In this document: positions 1-8,439 of the stretch, one piece after another
Layout of the letters: each line of letters begins with the position of its first letter
How positions within the stretch are numbered: position 1 is the stretch's first letter
NCBI RefSeq assembly: GCF_007097265.1
Contig: NZ_VJZP01000015.1
Coordinates: 17,475-81,474 of the forward strand
Reading direction: 5' to 3'
DNA from: Flavobacterium gawalongense
GTDB lineage: Bacteria; Bacteroidota; Bacteroidia; Flavobacteriales; Flavobacteriaceae
DNA length: 64,000 nt
Notes under the pieces: generated by a model
What the model was told of the DNA's origin: nothing
Database searches by the model: none
What the model saw: only the letters and a program-made list of their open reading frames with translations
Translations under genes and position numbers: made by a program

Positions 1-49
1 TACTATTTCCTTAGTTTGTTTTTATAATTTTAGAGTTTAAAATTCATAT

Positions 50-83
50 AAAAAAACCATTCGTAGCGGCGAATGGTTTTTTT
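50..83 (+). terminator. Rho-independent terminator, probably bidirectional
   Basis: A perfect stem pairs A-tract plus ACCATTCG with CGAATGGT plus T-tract around a 6-nt loop (TAGCGG). The T-run at 76-83 serves a gene entering from the left edge on the plus strand. The matching A-run lets it also stop the minus-strand GNAT operon that ends at 130. Confidence 0.8.
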
Positions 84-129
84 ATGTCTTTGAAATATTC
101 AATGGACGAATACTGAATGTTCAATTTTT

Positions 130-411
130 TTAAAATAAAAGATCCTGTATTTCTTCCATTTTGTCGAATACGCTTTTAGCGAAAGGACATAATGGTAAAA
201 TTTTGAAATTATTTTTTCTTGCGTATTGGACTGCTTCCAGTACCATTTTTTTGCCCACACTTTGCCCTGCAAAATCAGAATTTACTTCGGTATGATCTAT
301 AATGAATTTATCAGTTCCTGCCCAAGTATAGGTCATTCTTCCTGCTTCTATTTCATTAGCAGCAGCTCTAAAACATCCTTTTTTAGTTTCGTTTATTTGT
401 TCTATTATCAT
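130..411 (-). CDS. Small GNAT-fold N-acetyltransferase (Gcn5-like, YidJ type)
   Basis: A 93-residue protein of the short, single-domain GNAT class. Seen: the acetyl-CoA loop region reads SDFAGQSVGKKMVLEAVQYAR, close to the Q/R-x-x-G-x-G/A pattern, followed by a C-terminal LPLCPFAKSVFDKM segment typical of this small family (often annotated as yjdJ/DUF4442-like neighbours). I start it at the ATG at 411 (MIIEQIN). A longer reading frame runs to 474, but it would overlap the 3' end of the upstream osmC-like gene, and the 411 start leaves a 5-nt gap like the next junction. It is the last gene of a minus-strand GNAT-OsmC-pirin operon. The substrate is unknown; acetylation of a small molecule or protein is inferred from the fold only. 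Confidence 0.85.
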   Translation of the reverse strand: MIIEQINETKKGCFRAAANEIEAGRMTYTWAGTDKFIIDHTEVNSDFAGQSVGKKMVLEAVQYARKNNFKILPLCPFAKSVFDKMEEIQDLLF

Positions 412-416
412 GATTT

Positions 417-809
417 CTAATTTAATTCTGTGGTTATTTCTATAGCGCTGGTTAGAATTTTGTGTATTGGACATTTATTGGCAATGCTTAATAATCTTGT
501 TTTTTGATCATTGTCTAAATCTCCAAATAATTGAATAGTGCAAATCATCTTGGATTTGTTTTCCGTTGAATCTTTATCAAAAGTGACTTCAACTTTGATG
601 TCCGTTAAATCCCATCCTTTTCGGTTAGCATACATGCGTAAAGTGATGCATGTGCAAGCTGCCAAGGAGGAAGCGAGTAATTCTTTTGGCGCAAAGCCTA
701 AATCCTTTCCTCCATTACTTTCTGGTTCATCTGAAATAATCATATTATTAGCCGATTCTATTTCTGTTTTATAGAGTTCTTCACCAATTTTCGCTACTAT
801 TTTAATCAT
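417..809 (-). CDS. OsmC family peroxiredoxin-like protein
   Basis: 130 residues, full length for OsmC/Ohr proteins, which reduce organic hydroperoxides or related thiol-reactive species in the cytoplasm. Seen: the helix with the first reactive cysteines, ASSLAACTCITLRMYA (C52 and C54), and the second conserved site NKCPIHKIL (C113), plus the GGKDLGFAPKELL entry typical of the YhfA-like branch. The neighbouring pirin gene lies 5 nt upstream and the GNAT gene 5 nt downstream, so the three are almost certainly co-transcribed. The presence of both family cysteines supports peroxidase activity, but whether this is OsmC, Ohr or YhfA-type cannot be settled from sequence reading alone. Confidence 0.9.
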   Translation of the reverse strand: MIKIVAKIGEELYKTEIESANNMIISDEPESNGGKDLGFAPKELLASSLAACTCITLRMYANRKGWDLTDIKVEVTFDKDSTENKSKMICTIQLFGDLDNDQKTRLLSIANKCPIHKILTSAIEITTELN

Positions 810-814
810 AATTG

Positions 815-1696
815 TTATTTTTTATTTTGCTCCGGAAGTGGAACAAATTCACTTTCGCCCGGAACTTTATCAAAAGTTTGTGCCAACCATTTCTCTTTTG
901 CTTTTTCAATCAGTTCTTTGGTTGAAGCGACAAAATTCCAATAGATAATTCTTTCTTCGGGGAAAGGTTCTCCTCCAAAAATATAAATGGTTGTGTTTTC
1001 TGTCATATCGAAGGTGCAGAGTTTACTGTCTTTGGCAATCAAAATTTGCTTTGGTCCAAAAACGGTACCTTCACTTTCTATACTTCCTTCTAAAATGTAT
1101 AAAGCGCTTTCGCCAAATAAGTATTTGCCTATAGTCACCGTTTGACGGGTAGTGCTTTTTAGTTCTAAAAGATAAAGCGGACTGTAAACGGGAACGGGTG
1201 ATTTTTTGCCAAGCACTTCGCCAGCTATAAGTTTGAAAGCAATGTTATCCGTTTTCCATTCTGGAATTTGATCTTCTGGGACATGGAAAAACGAAGGTTC
1301 CATTTCCTCCAATGCTTTGGGTAATGCGACCCAAATTTGAAGGCCGTGTAGCATTTTATCGGAACTGCGTAAATACGCGGGGGTTCGTTCCGAATGGACA
1401 ATTCCTTTTCCTGCGGTCATCCAATTGATTTGTCCAGGTTTGATTTCCATTTCAGTTCCCAAACTATCTTTGTGCATAATGCTTCCTTCAAACAAATAGG
1501 TCAAAGTCGAAAGCCCAATATGTGGATGTGGCGGAACATCTAAATTTTCGTAAACACTCATGCAGGTAGGTCCCATATGGTCAATAAATGCAAACGGTCC
1601 AACCATTCTTTTTTCTCGAAAGGGAAGTAACCGCCCAACCATAAAGTTACCAATATTGCTTGGGCGTTCTTCTATTATCAATTTGATATTTGACAT
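815..1696 (-). CDS. Pirin family protein (cupin, quercetinase-like)
   Basis: 293 residues with the two-cupin pirin layout. Seen: FAFIDHMGP near residue 37, the metal-site loop PPHPHIGLSTLTYLF, and the second half-site GKGIVHSERTP, which together supply the His/His/His/Glu metal ligands of pirins. Homologues are iron-binding cytoplasmic proteins, some with quercetin 2,3-dioxygenase activity; the natural substrate is unknown. The start is the ATG at 1696 (MSNIKL); the reading frame extends to a TTG at 1714, which I consider unlikely. It heads the pirin-OsmC-GNAT operon, suggesting a role in oxidative or electrophile stress, which is inference from context. Confidence 0.92.
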   Translation of the reverse strand: MSNIKLIIEERPSNIGNFMVGRLLPFREKRMVGPFAFIDHMGPTCMSVYENLDVPPHPHIGLSTLTYLFEGSIMHKDSLGTEMEIKPGQINWMTAGKGIVHSERTPAYLRSSDKMLHGLQIWVALPKALEEMEPSFFHVPEDQIPEWKTDNIAFKLIAGEVLGKKSPVPVYSPLYLLELKSTTRQTVTIGKYLFGESALYILEGSIESEGTVFGPKQILIAKDSKLCTFDMTENTTIYIFGGEPFPEERIIYWNFVASTKELIEKAKEKWLAQTFDKVPGESEFVPLPEQNKK

Positions 1697-1764
1697 GTTT
1701 TTTGTTTTAAACAATAAATTTAGGAAATATAACTACTGAGATACTACAAATACCTTTATTTTTT

Positions 1765-1866
1765 GCCACAAAGACACTAAGCCTTAACCTTTTTAATTTA
1801 TTGGAATTAAATTATAATTTTAAATTTTGTGAAACTTATTTTCCTTTCGTCTTTGTGTCTTTGCGG
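1765..1866. repeat. Imperfect inverted repeat built on CACAAAGACAC
   Basis: Positions 1766-1781 (CCACAAAGACACTAAG) are the near-perfect reverse complement of 1851-1866 (CTTTGTGTCTTTGCGG), 14 of 16 positions matching, with about 70 nt of AT-rich DNA between. It lies between the two pirin genes and has no T-run, so it does not look like a terminator. I read it as a dispersed intergenic repeat, not a protein-coding element. Confidence 0.6.
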
Positions 1867-1907
1867 TAGTATTTATTATTCGGCTTTGTGTTAAAACTGC
1901 AAGAAAA

Positions 1908-2786
1908 TTACTCTTCCAAATAACCAAATTTCCCCATATTCACATCATTGAATGCTTGCATAATTTCGGCTTCCGTGTTCATTACAAACGGTCCGTGTGC
2001 TGCAATGGGTTCATTGATGGGTTCACCACTTAAAATTAAAACTATTGCATTTTCAGTTGCTTCAATGGTAAATTCTTCGCCTTCGTTTTCAAATAGTGCA
2101 AAATGGTCGGCAGGAACCTTTTCGATATCATTAACTTTTACGCTTCCTTCAATTACCAATAATGCGGTATTATAATTCGCTGGAAAATTGAAAGATGCTT
2201 TTGCTCCTTTATTTAATTTGGCATTTAGTAAATGTACAGGAGTGAATGTTGAAGCCGTACCTTTAACATTTTCGTATTGTCCCGCTATAACTTCAATCAC
2301 GCCCCCATTTTCAGGAAGTTCCAATTTATTGATTCGGTCATTGGTAATTCCTTGGTATTTTGGTGTTGACATTTTGTCCTTTGCAGGAAGATTAACCCAA
2401 AGTTGCACCATTTGAAAATCGCCTCCGTTTTTGCTGAATTCTGCTTCGTGGTATTCTTTGTGTAAAATTCCTGAAGCAGCAGTCATCCATTGTACATCAC
2501 CTTCGCCAATGATACCGCTATTTCCCGAACTGTCATGATGCGCTACTTTTCCGTGATAGGCAATCGTAACGGTTTCAAAACCTCTATGTGGGTGAACGCT
2601 TACGCCTCTGGGCTGATCTGTTGGCGGAAAATAAAATTTAGAATTATAATCCATCATGATGAACGGACTCATTCTTTTCATATCCAAATGATATCCACTC
2701 GGGATAAAGTTATGTACTCTAAATCCGTCACCAACCATGTGTGGAGGAGGTGGTGCCAATACAAGTTCGACGTTTTTTGTTTTCAT
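1908..2786 (-). CDS. Pirin family protein (second copy)
   Basis: 292 residues, a complete pirin. Seen: FIMMDYN at residues 42-48, the metal loop VHPHRGFETVTIAYHG, then QWMTAASGILHKEYH with the distal His and Glu ligands, and a C-terminal cupin ending in PFVMNTEAEI. It is only distantly like the pirin at 815-1696, so this is not a recent duplication. The start ATG at 2786 is preceded by an A-rich leader. It stands in its own transcription unit between a palindromic intergenic repeat and a Crp/Fnr-like regulator on the same strand. Enzymatic function (quercetinase or transcription cofactor) is known only for some family members. Confidence 0.92.
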   Translation of the reverse strand: MKTKNVELVLAPPPPHMVGDGFRVHNFIPSGYHLDMKRMSPFIMMDYNSKFYFPPTDQPRGVSVHPHRGFETVTIAYHGKVAHHDSSGNSGIIGEGDVQWMTAASGILHKEYHEAEFSKNGGDFQMVQLWVNLPAKDKMSTPKYQGITNDRINKLELPENGGVIEVIAGQYENVKGTASTFTPVHLLNAKLNKGAKASFNFPANYNTALLVIEGSVKVNDIEKVPADHFALFENEGEEFTIEATENAIVLILSGEPINEPIAAHGPFVMNTEAEIMQAFNDVNMGKFGYLEE

Positions 2787-2875
2787 TTTTGTATCTTATT
2801 TAAATTATAGTACAAATTTACTATGGATTAAAATCAGATGCATTGATGTAGAATAAGAAATGAATGGGTAAGGAA

Positions 2876-3469
2876 TTAATACCGCTTAAAATTTCTTTTA
2901 GCTAACTCCTTGCGAACCCTGCTTAATGTTTCAGGTGTAATACCTAAATAGGAAGCAATCATCCATTGTGGAATACGCAAGGTAAGCTTCGGGTAAATAG
3001 TTATAAAATCCAAATAGCGTTGTTCTGCTGTAGCTCCCAATAAGAGGTTTACCCGTTTTTGAAGTTGACGAATGTGATTGTGCAAAGCAATATTGTCCTG
3101 TTGTCGAAAAGAAACACTAATCTCAGCGGCTGCATTAATGAAGTTTTTATCGATAAAAACAATTTCCGTTTCTTCTATAGCATCAATAAACAATTCAGAA
3201 GGCTCATTGAAATAAGAACTGCTTCTGTCCGAAATAATCCAATTCTCAGGCGCAAATTGAATGATATGTTCCTTTCCTGTTTCGTCAATCGTATAGGAAC
3301 GCAATAATCCTTTAGAAACAAAAAAGGAATGATGGCAAATAGCTCCCTGATGAAGTAGGATAGCACCTTTTTCTACTTTTTTGGATTGCAACGTCCCGGT
3401 AATCGAAAGAAATTGCTCCTCCGTTAGATTGGTTTTGGATTGAAAGTATGTTTTGAATGAATCAAGCAT
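2876..3469 (-). CDS. Crp/Fnr family transcriptional regulator
   Basis: 197 residues: an N-terminal cyclic-nucleotide-binding-like beta roll (about residues 10-115, with KGAILLHQGAICHHSFFVSKGLLRSY-type strands) and a short C-terminal helix-turn-helix, PQWMIASYLGITPETLSRVRKEL. There are no Fnr-type N-terminal cysteines, so no Fe-S sensor is expected. The C terminus ends directly after the recognition helix, as in many Bacteroidota Crp-like proteins. The gene lies 90 nt upstream of the second pirin on the same strand, which makes the pirin a natural candidate target or co-transcribed partner. The ligand is unknown. Confidence 0.9.
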   Translation of the reverse strand: MLDSFKTYFQSKTNLTEEQFLSITGTLQSKKVEKGAILLHQGAICHHSFFVSKGLLRSYTIDETGKEHIIQFAPENWIISDRSSSYFNEPSELFIDAIEETEIVFIDKNFINAAAEISVSFRQQDNIALHNHIRQLQKRVNLLLGATAEQRYLDFITIYPKLTLRIPQWMIASYLGITPETLSRVRKELAKRNFKRY

Positions 3470-3528
3470 AATTATTTTCAGAATTGCAGAAATACTTATG
3501 TAAAAAATATTTTTGAGTTCGTTTATAG

Positions 3529-4044
3529 CTAGTTTATTCCAGCTAAATTTTTATGAATACGTCTTCGTTTATAATGGGTTTGGCGAAGATTTTCTAAATC
3601 AGAAATAATACTGATATTTCCATCAATTTCAAGCATAGCGAGTTTTACATCTTTAAAAAACTCAACTCCATGTTCGCGCATCGCTTCTTTTAATTCATCA
3701 GAAGAAATGTTTAATTTGCTTAATGCTTTAAAATCCAGATTTCCATCGTGAATTAAAATCTCTGGTTTTTCCTGCATAAAATCACTAAACTTCTGGTACT
3801 TATACATCAATTTCTTCAAGATGAAATTAATGGTAAAAAGTACTGATGCTGCAGCCATGCCGCCGTAAAGACTAGTATTGTTACCAACCATAGCATTTTG
3901 AACGGAGTTGCTAATTAATAATATTAGAATGACATCGGCAGTATTGAGTTGCGATAATTCTTTTTTTCCAAAAAGTCTTAAAGCTATAACCATAAAAAAA
4001 TAAACGGCGGCACTGCGAATGATGATATCAAGATATGGATTCAT
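3529..4044 (-). CDS. YetF/DUF421-domain membrane protein
   Basis: 171 residues. Seen: an N-terminal membrane part with segments around residues 6-24 (IIRSAAVYFFMVIALRLFG), 37-50 and 58-76, then the cytoplasmic YetF domain with KPEILIHDGNLDF and the ELKEAMREHGV helix near residues 92-130. The start GKKELSQLNTADVILIL is the standard entry of the DUF421 family. Members of this family are membrane proteins of unknown biochemical role, linked to sporulation or membrane stress in Bacilli. It is shorter than many homologues, lacking an extended second half of the C-terminal domain. No operon partner is evident. Confidence 0.85.
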   Translation of the reverse strand: MNPYLDIIIRSAAVYFFMVIALRLFGKKELSQLNTADVILILLISNSVQNAMVGNNTSLYGGMAAASVLFTINFILKKLMYKYQKFSDFMQEKPEILIHDGNLDFKALSKLNISSDELKEAMREHGVEFFKDVKLAMLEIDGNISIISDLENLRQTHYKRRRIHKNLAGIN

Positions 4045-4052
4045 TGTTTTTA

Positions 4053-4115
4053 GTTTTCAGTTTTTAGTCTCAGTTTTCAGTTACATAGCAGACTGTAAAC
4101 TGCGACTGCGACTGA
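4053..4115. repeat. Wordy CAGTTTTCAG / GACTG intergenic repeat
   Basis: The left half repeats CAGTTTT-like words (TTTTCAG, TTTTTAG, TTTTCAG), while the right half contains GACTG, AACTGCGACTGCGACTG. The right half is a loose reverse-complement echo of the left. It sits between two minus-strand genes and has no coding potential that I can see. Confidence 0.45.
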
Positions 4116-4127
4116 ACACTCTTAAAA

Positions 4128-5498
4128 CTATTTCAGTTTAAAGTTTTTCTCGATGGCTTTTATCATTTCGCCCGCAATATCTTTATTAGTAGCTCCTTCA
4201 ATTCCTTCCAATCCAGGCGAAGAATTTACTTCTAACAATAATGGTCCTTTTGAAGAACGAATAATATCAACACCAGCTACTTTTAAATCCATCGCTTTTG
4301 CAGCTTTTATCGCTATACGTTTTTCTTCAGCTGTCACTTTTATTACTGAAGCTGTTCCTCCAAGATGGATGTTGGCTCTAAATTCGCCTGGCATCGCTTC
4401 CCGTTGAATAGCAGCAACTACTTTTCCGTCAATTACAAAACAACGAATGTCTTTACCATTGGCTTCTTTGATAAATTCCTGAACTAATATATTTGCATTT
4501 AAACTTTTGAAAGCATTAATTACACTCTCTGCTGCTTTTTTGGTTTCGGCTAATACAACACCTTTACCTTGAGTCCCTTCGAGTAATTTTACAATTAAAG
4601 GAGAACCTCCAACCATTTTTATCAAATCATCCGTATCTAAAGGTGAATTTGCAAATCCTGTAGTAGGAATTTCCACACCATGATTTAAAAGTAATTGCAA
4701 AGAATATAATTTATCACGTGATTGGGTAATTGCATTTGAAGAATTTAAACAAAATACTTTTAATGCCTCAAATTGACGTGTTAATGCACATCCGTAAAAG
4801 GTAATGCTTGGCCTAATTCTTGGAATAATAGCATCAAATTGATTTAATATTTTTCCTCCACGATAATGAATTTCCGGTGTTTTTGCATCCAACTTCATAT
4901 AACATTCTTTGATGTTTAGAAAATGCATTTCGTGACCGCGCATTTCACCCGCTTCCATAATACGTTTGTTACTGTATAATTCTGGGTTACTGGCTAAAAG
5001 ACCAATGCGTAAACCAGAGCTGGCTTTTTCAGAATTTTTATATAGTTCTTTCAAACTGTCGGAGGTTGGTTGTCCCAAAAGATATTTCTGTTCCGGGTCT
5101 ACAAGAACTCTTCCACTCATCGCCTCACGACCTAAAAGCATTCTAAAACCCATGGAATCTCTATTGGTCAATGTCATTTCAATAGGCCATTTAGAGTCTC
5201 CAATTTTTAGATTACTTTGAATAACATAGCGTTGTTCTCTAAATCCGCTGGAACTTTTTACAAAACGCTTATCAACTAAAGGTGCCTCACAATGAATTAC
5301 CGTTTTTAGATTATTCTGAATAGGATTGATATCAAACCTTACCCAATTTGCATCATCCTTGATAAAAGGGGCAATATTTATTGCGTGTAATGCAGATGTT
5401 TTTGCACCTGAATCAACGCGCGCTTTAATAGTTGGAATTCCTAATTCTGGAAATGAACACCATTCTTCGCTACCCAGGATAACTTTGTTTTGAGACAT
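4128..5498 (-). CDS. rimK: Fused retropepsin-like Zn-protease / RimK-type ATP-grasp ligase
   Basis: 456 residues with two parts. Residues 1-140 are a RimB-like domain (ATP-dependent zinc protease family, retropepsin fold), shown by [19 protein letters not shown] with the Asp at 29 and LLGREAM near residue 120. Residues about 165-456 are a RimK-type ATP-grasp ligase, with [18 protein letters not shown], the ATP-binding [29 protein letters not shown] and the metal-binding [23 protein letters not shown]. RimK ligases add glutamate to a C terminus such as ribosomal protein S6; the protease-like partner is often a separate gene. The fusion implies opposing activities in one polypeptide, but the substrate is not evident here. 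Confidence 0.9.
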   Translation of the reverse strand: MSQNKVILGSEEWCSFPELGIPTIKARVDSGAKTSALHAINIAPFIKDDANWVRFDINPIQNNLKTVIHCEAPLVDKRFVKSSSGFREQRYVIQSNLKIGDSKWPIEMTLTNRDSMGFRMLLGREAMSGRVLVDPEQKYLLGQPTSDSLKELYKNSEKASSGLRIGLLASNPELYSNKRIMEAGEMRGHEMHFLNIKECYMKLDAKTPEIHYRGGKILNQFDAIIPRIRPSITFYGCALTRQFEALKVFCLNSSNAITQSRDKLYSLQLLLNHGVEIPTTGFANSPLDTDDLIKMVGGSPLIVKLLEGTQGKGVVLAETKKAAESVINAFKSLNANILVQEFIKEANGKDIRCFVIDGKVVAAIQREAMPGEFRANIHLGGTASVIKVTAEEKRIAIKAAKAMDLKVAGVDIIRSSKGPLLLEVNSSPGLEGIEGATNKDIAGEMIKAIEKNFKLK

Positions 5499-5580
5499 AA
5501 ACTGATTTTATTTAACCATTTTTTTTAAAAATCAAATGTAAATATTTGTTTTTAAAAAATGTTGAATTTGTATAAAGAAT

Positions 5581-5613
5581 AAACCCGTTATGTTATAAAA
5601 ACGTAACGGGTTT
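5581..5613 (-). terminator. Hairpin terminator after clpC
   Basis: AAACCCGTTA (5581-5590) pairs with TAACGGGTTT (5604-5613) around a short AT-rich loop, 24 nt beyond the clpC stop. Read on the minus strand, the stem is followed by only a short T-rich stretch, so efficiency may be moderate. Confidence 0.65.
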
Positions 5614-5636
5614 AGTTCGTGTTATACTAGAAGTAT

Positions 5637-8183
5637 TTATGGATTCGTTGGTTCGCCAGCTTTATGAACTTGCACAGTCAGTTCTTGTGCTCCATCCTCT
5701 ATATCCATGAAAATTTCGTCTCCTGAAGTAATTTTTGAAGTAATAATTTCTTCGGCAAGTGCATCTTCAACATATTTCTGAATAGCTCTTTTTAATGGTC
5801 TTGCACCAAATTGTCTATCAAATCCTTTTTCAGCGATAAAAGCTTTGGCTTTATCCGAAAGGTTTAATTGGTAACCCAATTCAGCAACACGGGCATATAA
5901 TTTTTTCAATTCGATTTCTATAATCAAATCAATATCATGTTTTTCTAAAGCATTAAACACAATTACATCATCAATTCTGTTAAGGAATTCCGGTGCAAAC
6001 GTTTTTTTCAATGCATTTTCAATGATACTTTTCGAATTGTCATCTGCTTGAGCTACTTTAGCGGCGGTACCAAAACCAACACCTTGACCAAAATCTTTTA
6101 ATTGTCTGGCTCCAACATTGGAAGTCATAATAATTATAGTGTTTTTAAAGTCAATTTTTCGGCCTAAACTATCCGTTAAATAACCGTCATCAAGAACTTG
6201 CAATAACATATTGAAAACATCAGGATGCGCTTTTTCTATCTCATCCAATAATACAACACAATATGGTTTTCTTCTTACTTTCTCTGTTAATTGACCACCT
6301 TCTTCATATCCAACGTATCCCGGAGGCGCACCAACTAAACGAGAAATTGCAAATTTCTCCATGTATTCACTCATGTCAATACGAATCAATGCATCTTCTG
6401 AATCGAATAATTCTTTTGCCAATACTTTCGCTAATTGCGTTTTACCAACACCAGTTTGCCCCAAGAAAATAAAGGAACCAATTGGTCGGTTTGGATCTTT
6501 TAATCCAGCACGATTTCTTTGGATGGAACGGGCAATTTTCATTACCGCTTCTTTTTGTCCAATAACTTTTCCTTCAATAAGTTCCGGTAGTTTAGCTAAT
6601 TTATTGCTTTCAGTTTGTGCAATACGATTTACCGGAATTCCAGTCATCATGGAAACCACATCGGCAACATTGTCTTCGGTAACTTCAATTCGATTATTTT
6701 TAGCGTCTTCTTCCCATTGTTCCTGAGCAATTGCTAAATCTTTTTCGATCTTTTTTTCGTCATCACGAAGCTTAGCGGCCTCTTCGTATTTTTGTTTTTT
6801 AACAACAACGTTTTTCAATTCTCGAACATCTTCTAATTGACGTTCCAGATCTAAAATCTGTTTTGGAACTTCAATATTGGTAATGTGAACTCTTGAACCT
6901 GCTTCGTCTAATGCATCAATAGCCTTGTCCGGCAAGAAACGTTCAGACATATATCTGTCGGTTAATTTCACACAAGCTTCAATTGCTTCTTGTGTATAAG
7001 TAACGTTGTGGTGATCTTCATATTTATTTTTGATATTATTCAAAATCGTAATGGTTTCAGCAACAGATGTTGGTTCCACAATTATTTTTTGAAAACGTCT
7101 TTCTAATGCGCCATCTTTCTCAATATATTGACGGTATTCATCTAGTGTTGTAGCACCAATACATTGAATTTCACCTCTTGCTAAAGCAGGTTTGAACATA
7201 TTAGATGCATCTAATGAACCCGTTGCGCCACCAGCTCCAACAATAGTATGAATTTCATCTATAAAAAGAATAATGTCATCATTCTTTTCTAATTCGTTCA
7301 TCACTGCTTTCATGCGCTCTTCAAACTGTCCTCGGTATTTTGTTCCAGCAACAAGACTCGCCAAATCTAATGTTACAACGCGTTTGTTGAATAAGATTCG
7401 TGATACTTTCTTTTGGATGATTCGCAGAGCTAAACCTTCAGCAATAGCTGATTTTCCCACTCCAGGTTCCCCTATAAGTAGTGGATTATTTTTTTTGCGA
7501 CGGCTCAAAATTTGAGAAACACGTTCAATTTCTTTTTCACGTCCTACAACAGGATCTAACTTTCCTTCTTCGGCCATTTCAGTTAAATCTCTACCGAAAT
7601 TATCTAAAACAGGTGTTTTAGATTTTTTGTTTGATTTATTAGCAGGATTGTTAAAAGCACCTTCTTTAAGACTGTCATCTTGTCCTGAATCGTCATTATA
7701 CGATTCGCTTCTTGGCAAGTTTTCTAAAAATTCTTCTTCGCTTGGAGTCATATTTAAGTATTGTTCTTTAGCTACGTCATAATCAATTTTAAGTTTATTC
7801 AATAGCTTGGTTGTTGGATCGTTTTCATTTCTTAAAATACATAACAATAAATGTGCTGTACTAATTGACGAACTATGAAATACTTTTGCTTCAAGAAAAG
7901 TGGTTTTCAACGCTCGTTCTGCCTGGCGTGTCAAGTGTAAGTTTTTCTTTTCAACATTAACGTCTACGCTTGGACTTGCGGGGCTTAGGATTTCTACTTT
8001 TCTGCGTAAATGATCTAAATCGACAGATAGGTTATTCAGTATTTGAATTGCTTTTCCATTTCCATCCCTTAAAATACCCAGCATCAAGTGTTCAGTTCCT
8101 ATAAAGTCATGACCCAATCGCAAAGCTTCTTCTTTGCTATAGGTAATAACATCTTTTACTCTTGGTGAAAAATTATCATCCAT
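5637..8183 (-). CDS. clpC: ATP-dependent Clp protease ATP-binding subunit ClpC
   Basis: 848 residues, full length for ClpC, the HSP100 unfoldase that feeds substrates to ClpP. Seen in order: two Clp-N repeats (residues 1-145), a low-complexity linker (150-192), AAA1 with Walker A GEPGVGKS (238-245) and Walker B ILFIDEIH (305-312), a middle coiled coil with the UVR-like KQKYEEAAKLRDDEKKIEKDL (463-483), AAA2 with Walker A GQTGVGKT (575-582), and a D2-small domain near the C terminus. The UVR-like middle segment separates ClpC from ClpB and ClpA. No mcsA/mcsB/ctsR genes are adjacent. Transcribed alone, divergently from gyrA. Confidence 0.97.
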   Translation of the reverse strand: MDDNFSPRVKDVITYSKEEALRLGHDFIGTEHLMLGILRDGNGKAIQILNNLSVDLDHLRRKVEILSPASPSVDVNVEKKNLHLTRQAERALKTTFLEAKVFHSSSISTAHLLLCILRNENDPTTKLLNKLKIDYDVAKEQYLNMTPSEEEFLENLPRSESYNDDSGQDDSLKEGAFNNPANKSNKKSKTPVLDNFGRDLTEMAEEGKLDPVVGREKEIERVSQILSRRKKNNPLLIGEPGVGKSAIAEGLALRIIQKKVSRILFNKRVVTLDLASLVAGTKYRGQFEERMKAVMNELEKNDDIILFIDEIHTIVGAGGATGSLDASNMFKPALARGEIQCIGATTLDEYRQYIEKDGALERRFQKIIVEPTSVAETITILNNIKNKYEDHHNVTYTQEAIEACVKLTDRYMSERFLPDKAIDALDEAGSRVHITNIEVPKQILDLERQLEDVRELKNVVVKKQKYEEAAKLRDDEKKIEKDLAIAQEQWEEDAKNNRIEVTEDNVADVVSMMTGIPVNRIAQTESNKLAKLPELIEGKVIGQKEAVMKIARSIQRNRAGLKDPNRPIGSFIFLGQTGVGKTQLAKVLAKELFDSEDALIRIDMSEYMEKFAISRLVGAPPGYVGYEEGGQLTEKVRRKPYCVVLLDEIEKAHPDVFNMLLQVLDDGYLTDSLGRKIDFKNTIIIMTSNVGARQLKDFGQGVGFGTAAKVAQADDNSKSIIENALKKTFAPEFLNRIDDVIVFNALEKHDIDLIIEIELKKLYARVAELGYQLNLSDKAKAFIAEKGFDRQFGARPLKRAIQKYVEDALAEEIITSKITSGDEIFMDIEDGAQELTVQVHKAGEPTNP

Positions 8184-8439
8184 AATATATATTTGATATC
8201 GTAAATTTAGTGAATTAGTAATTGAAAAACAAAAATCATTCCCTTAACAAGTGCTGTCAGCTAATAGACAAAAAAATATGGGGAATATAGGCAAAAAGCC
8301 ACTTATTTTATTAACTAAAACCAAAGTAAAATTTGTTAATAAATCATTGAAATAAGTAGGTTAAAATAGGTTTAAAAATTTCAAAAAGCCGTATATTGGC
8401 ACGTTTTGAAACTAATATAATTTTTTAATATAACAACTT

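Noticed and set aside
6361..6726. 121-residue plus-strand frame inside clpC
   Set aside because: Shadow of the conserved AAA2 coding sequence; no start context or independent conservation visible.
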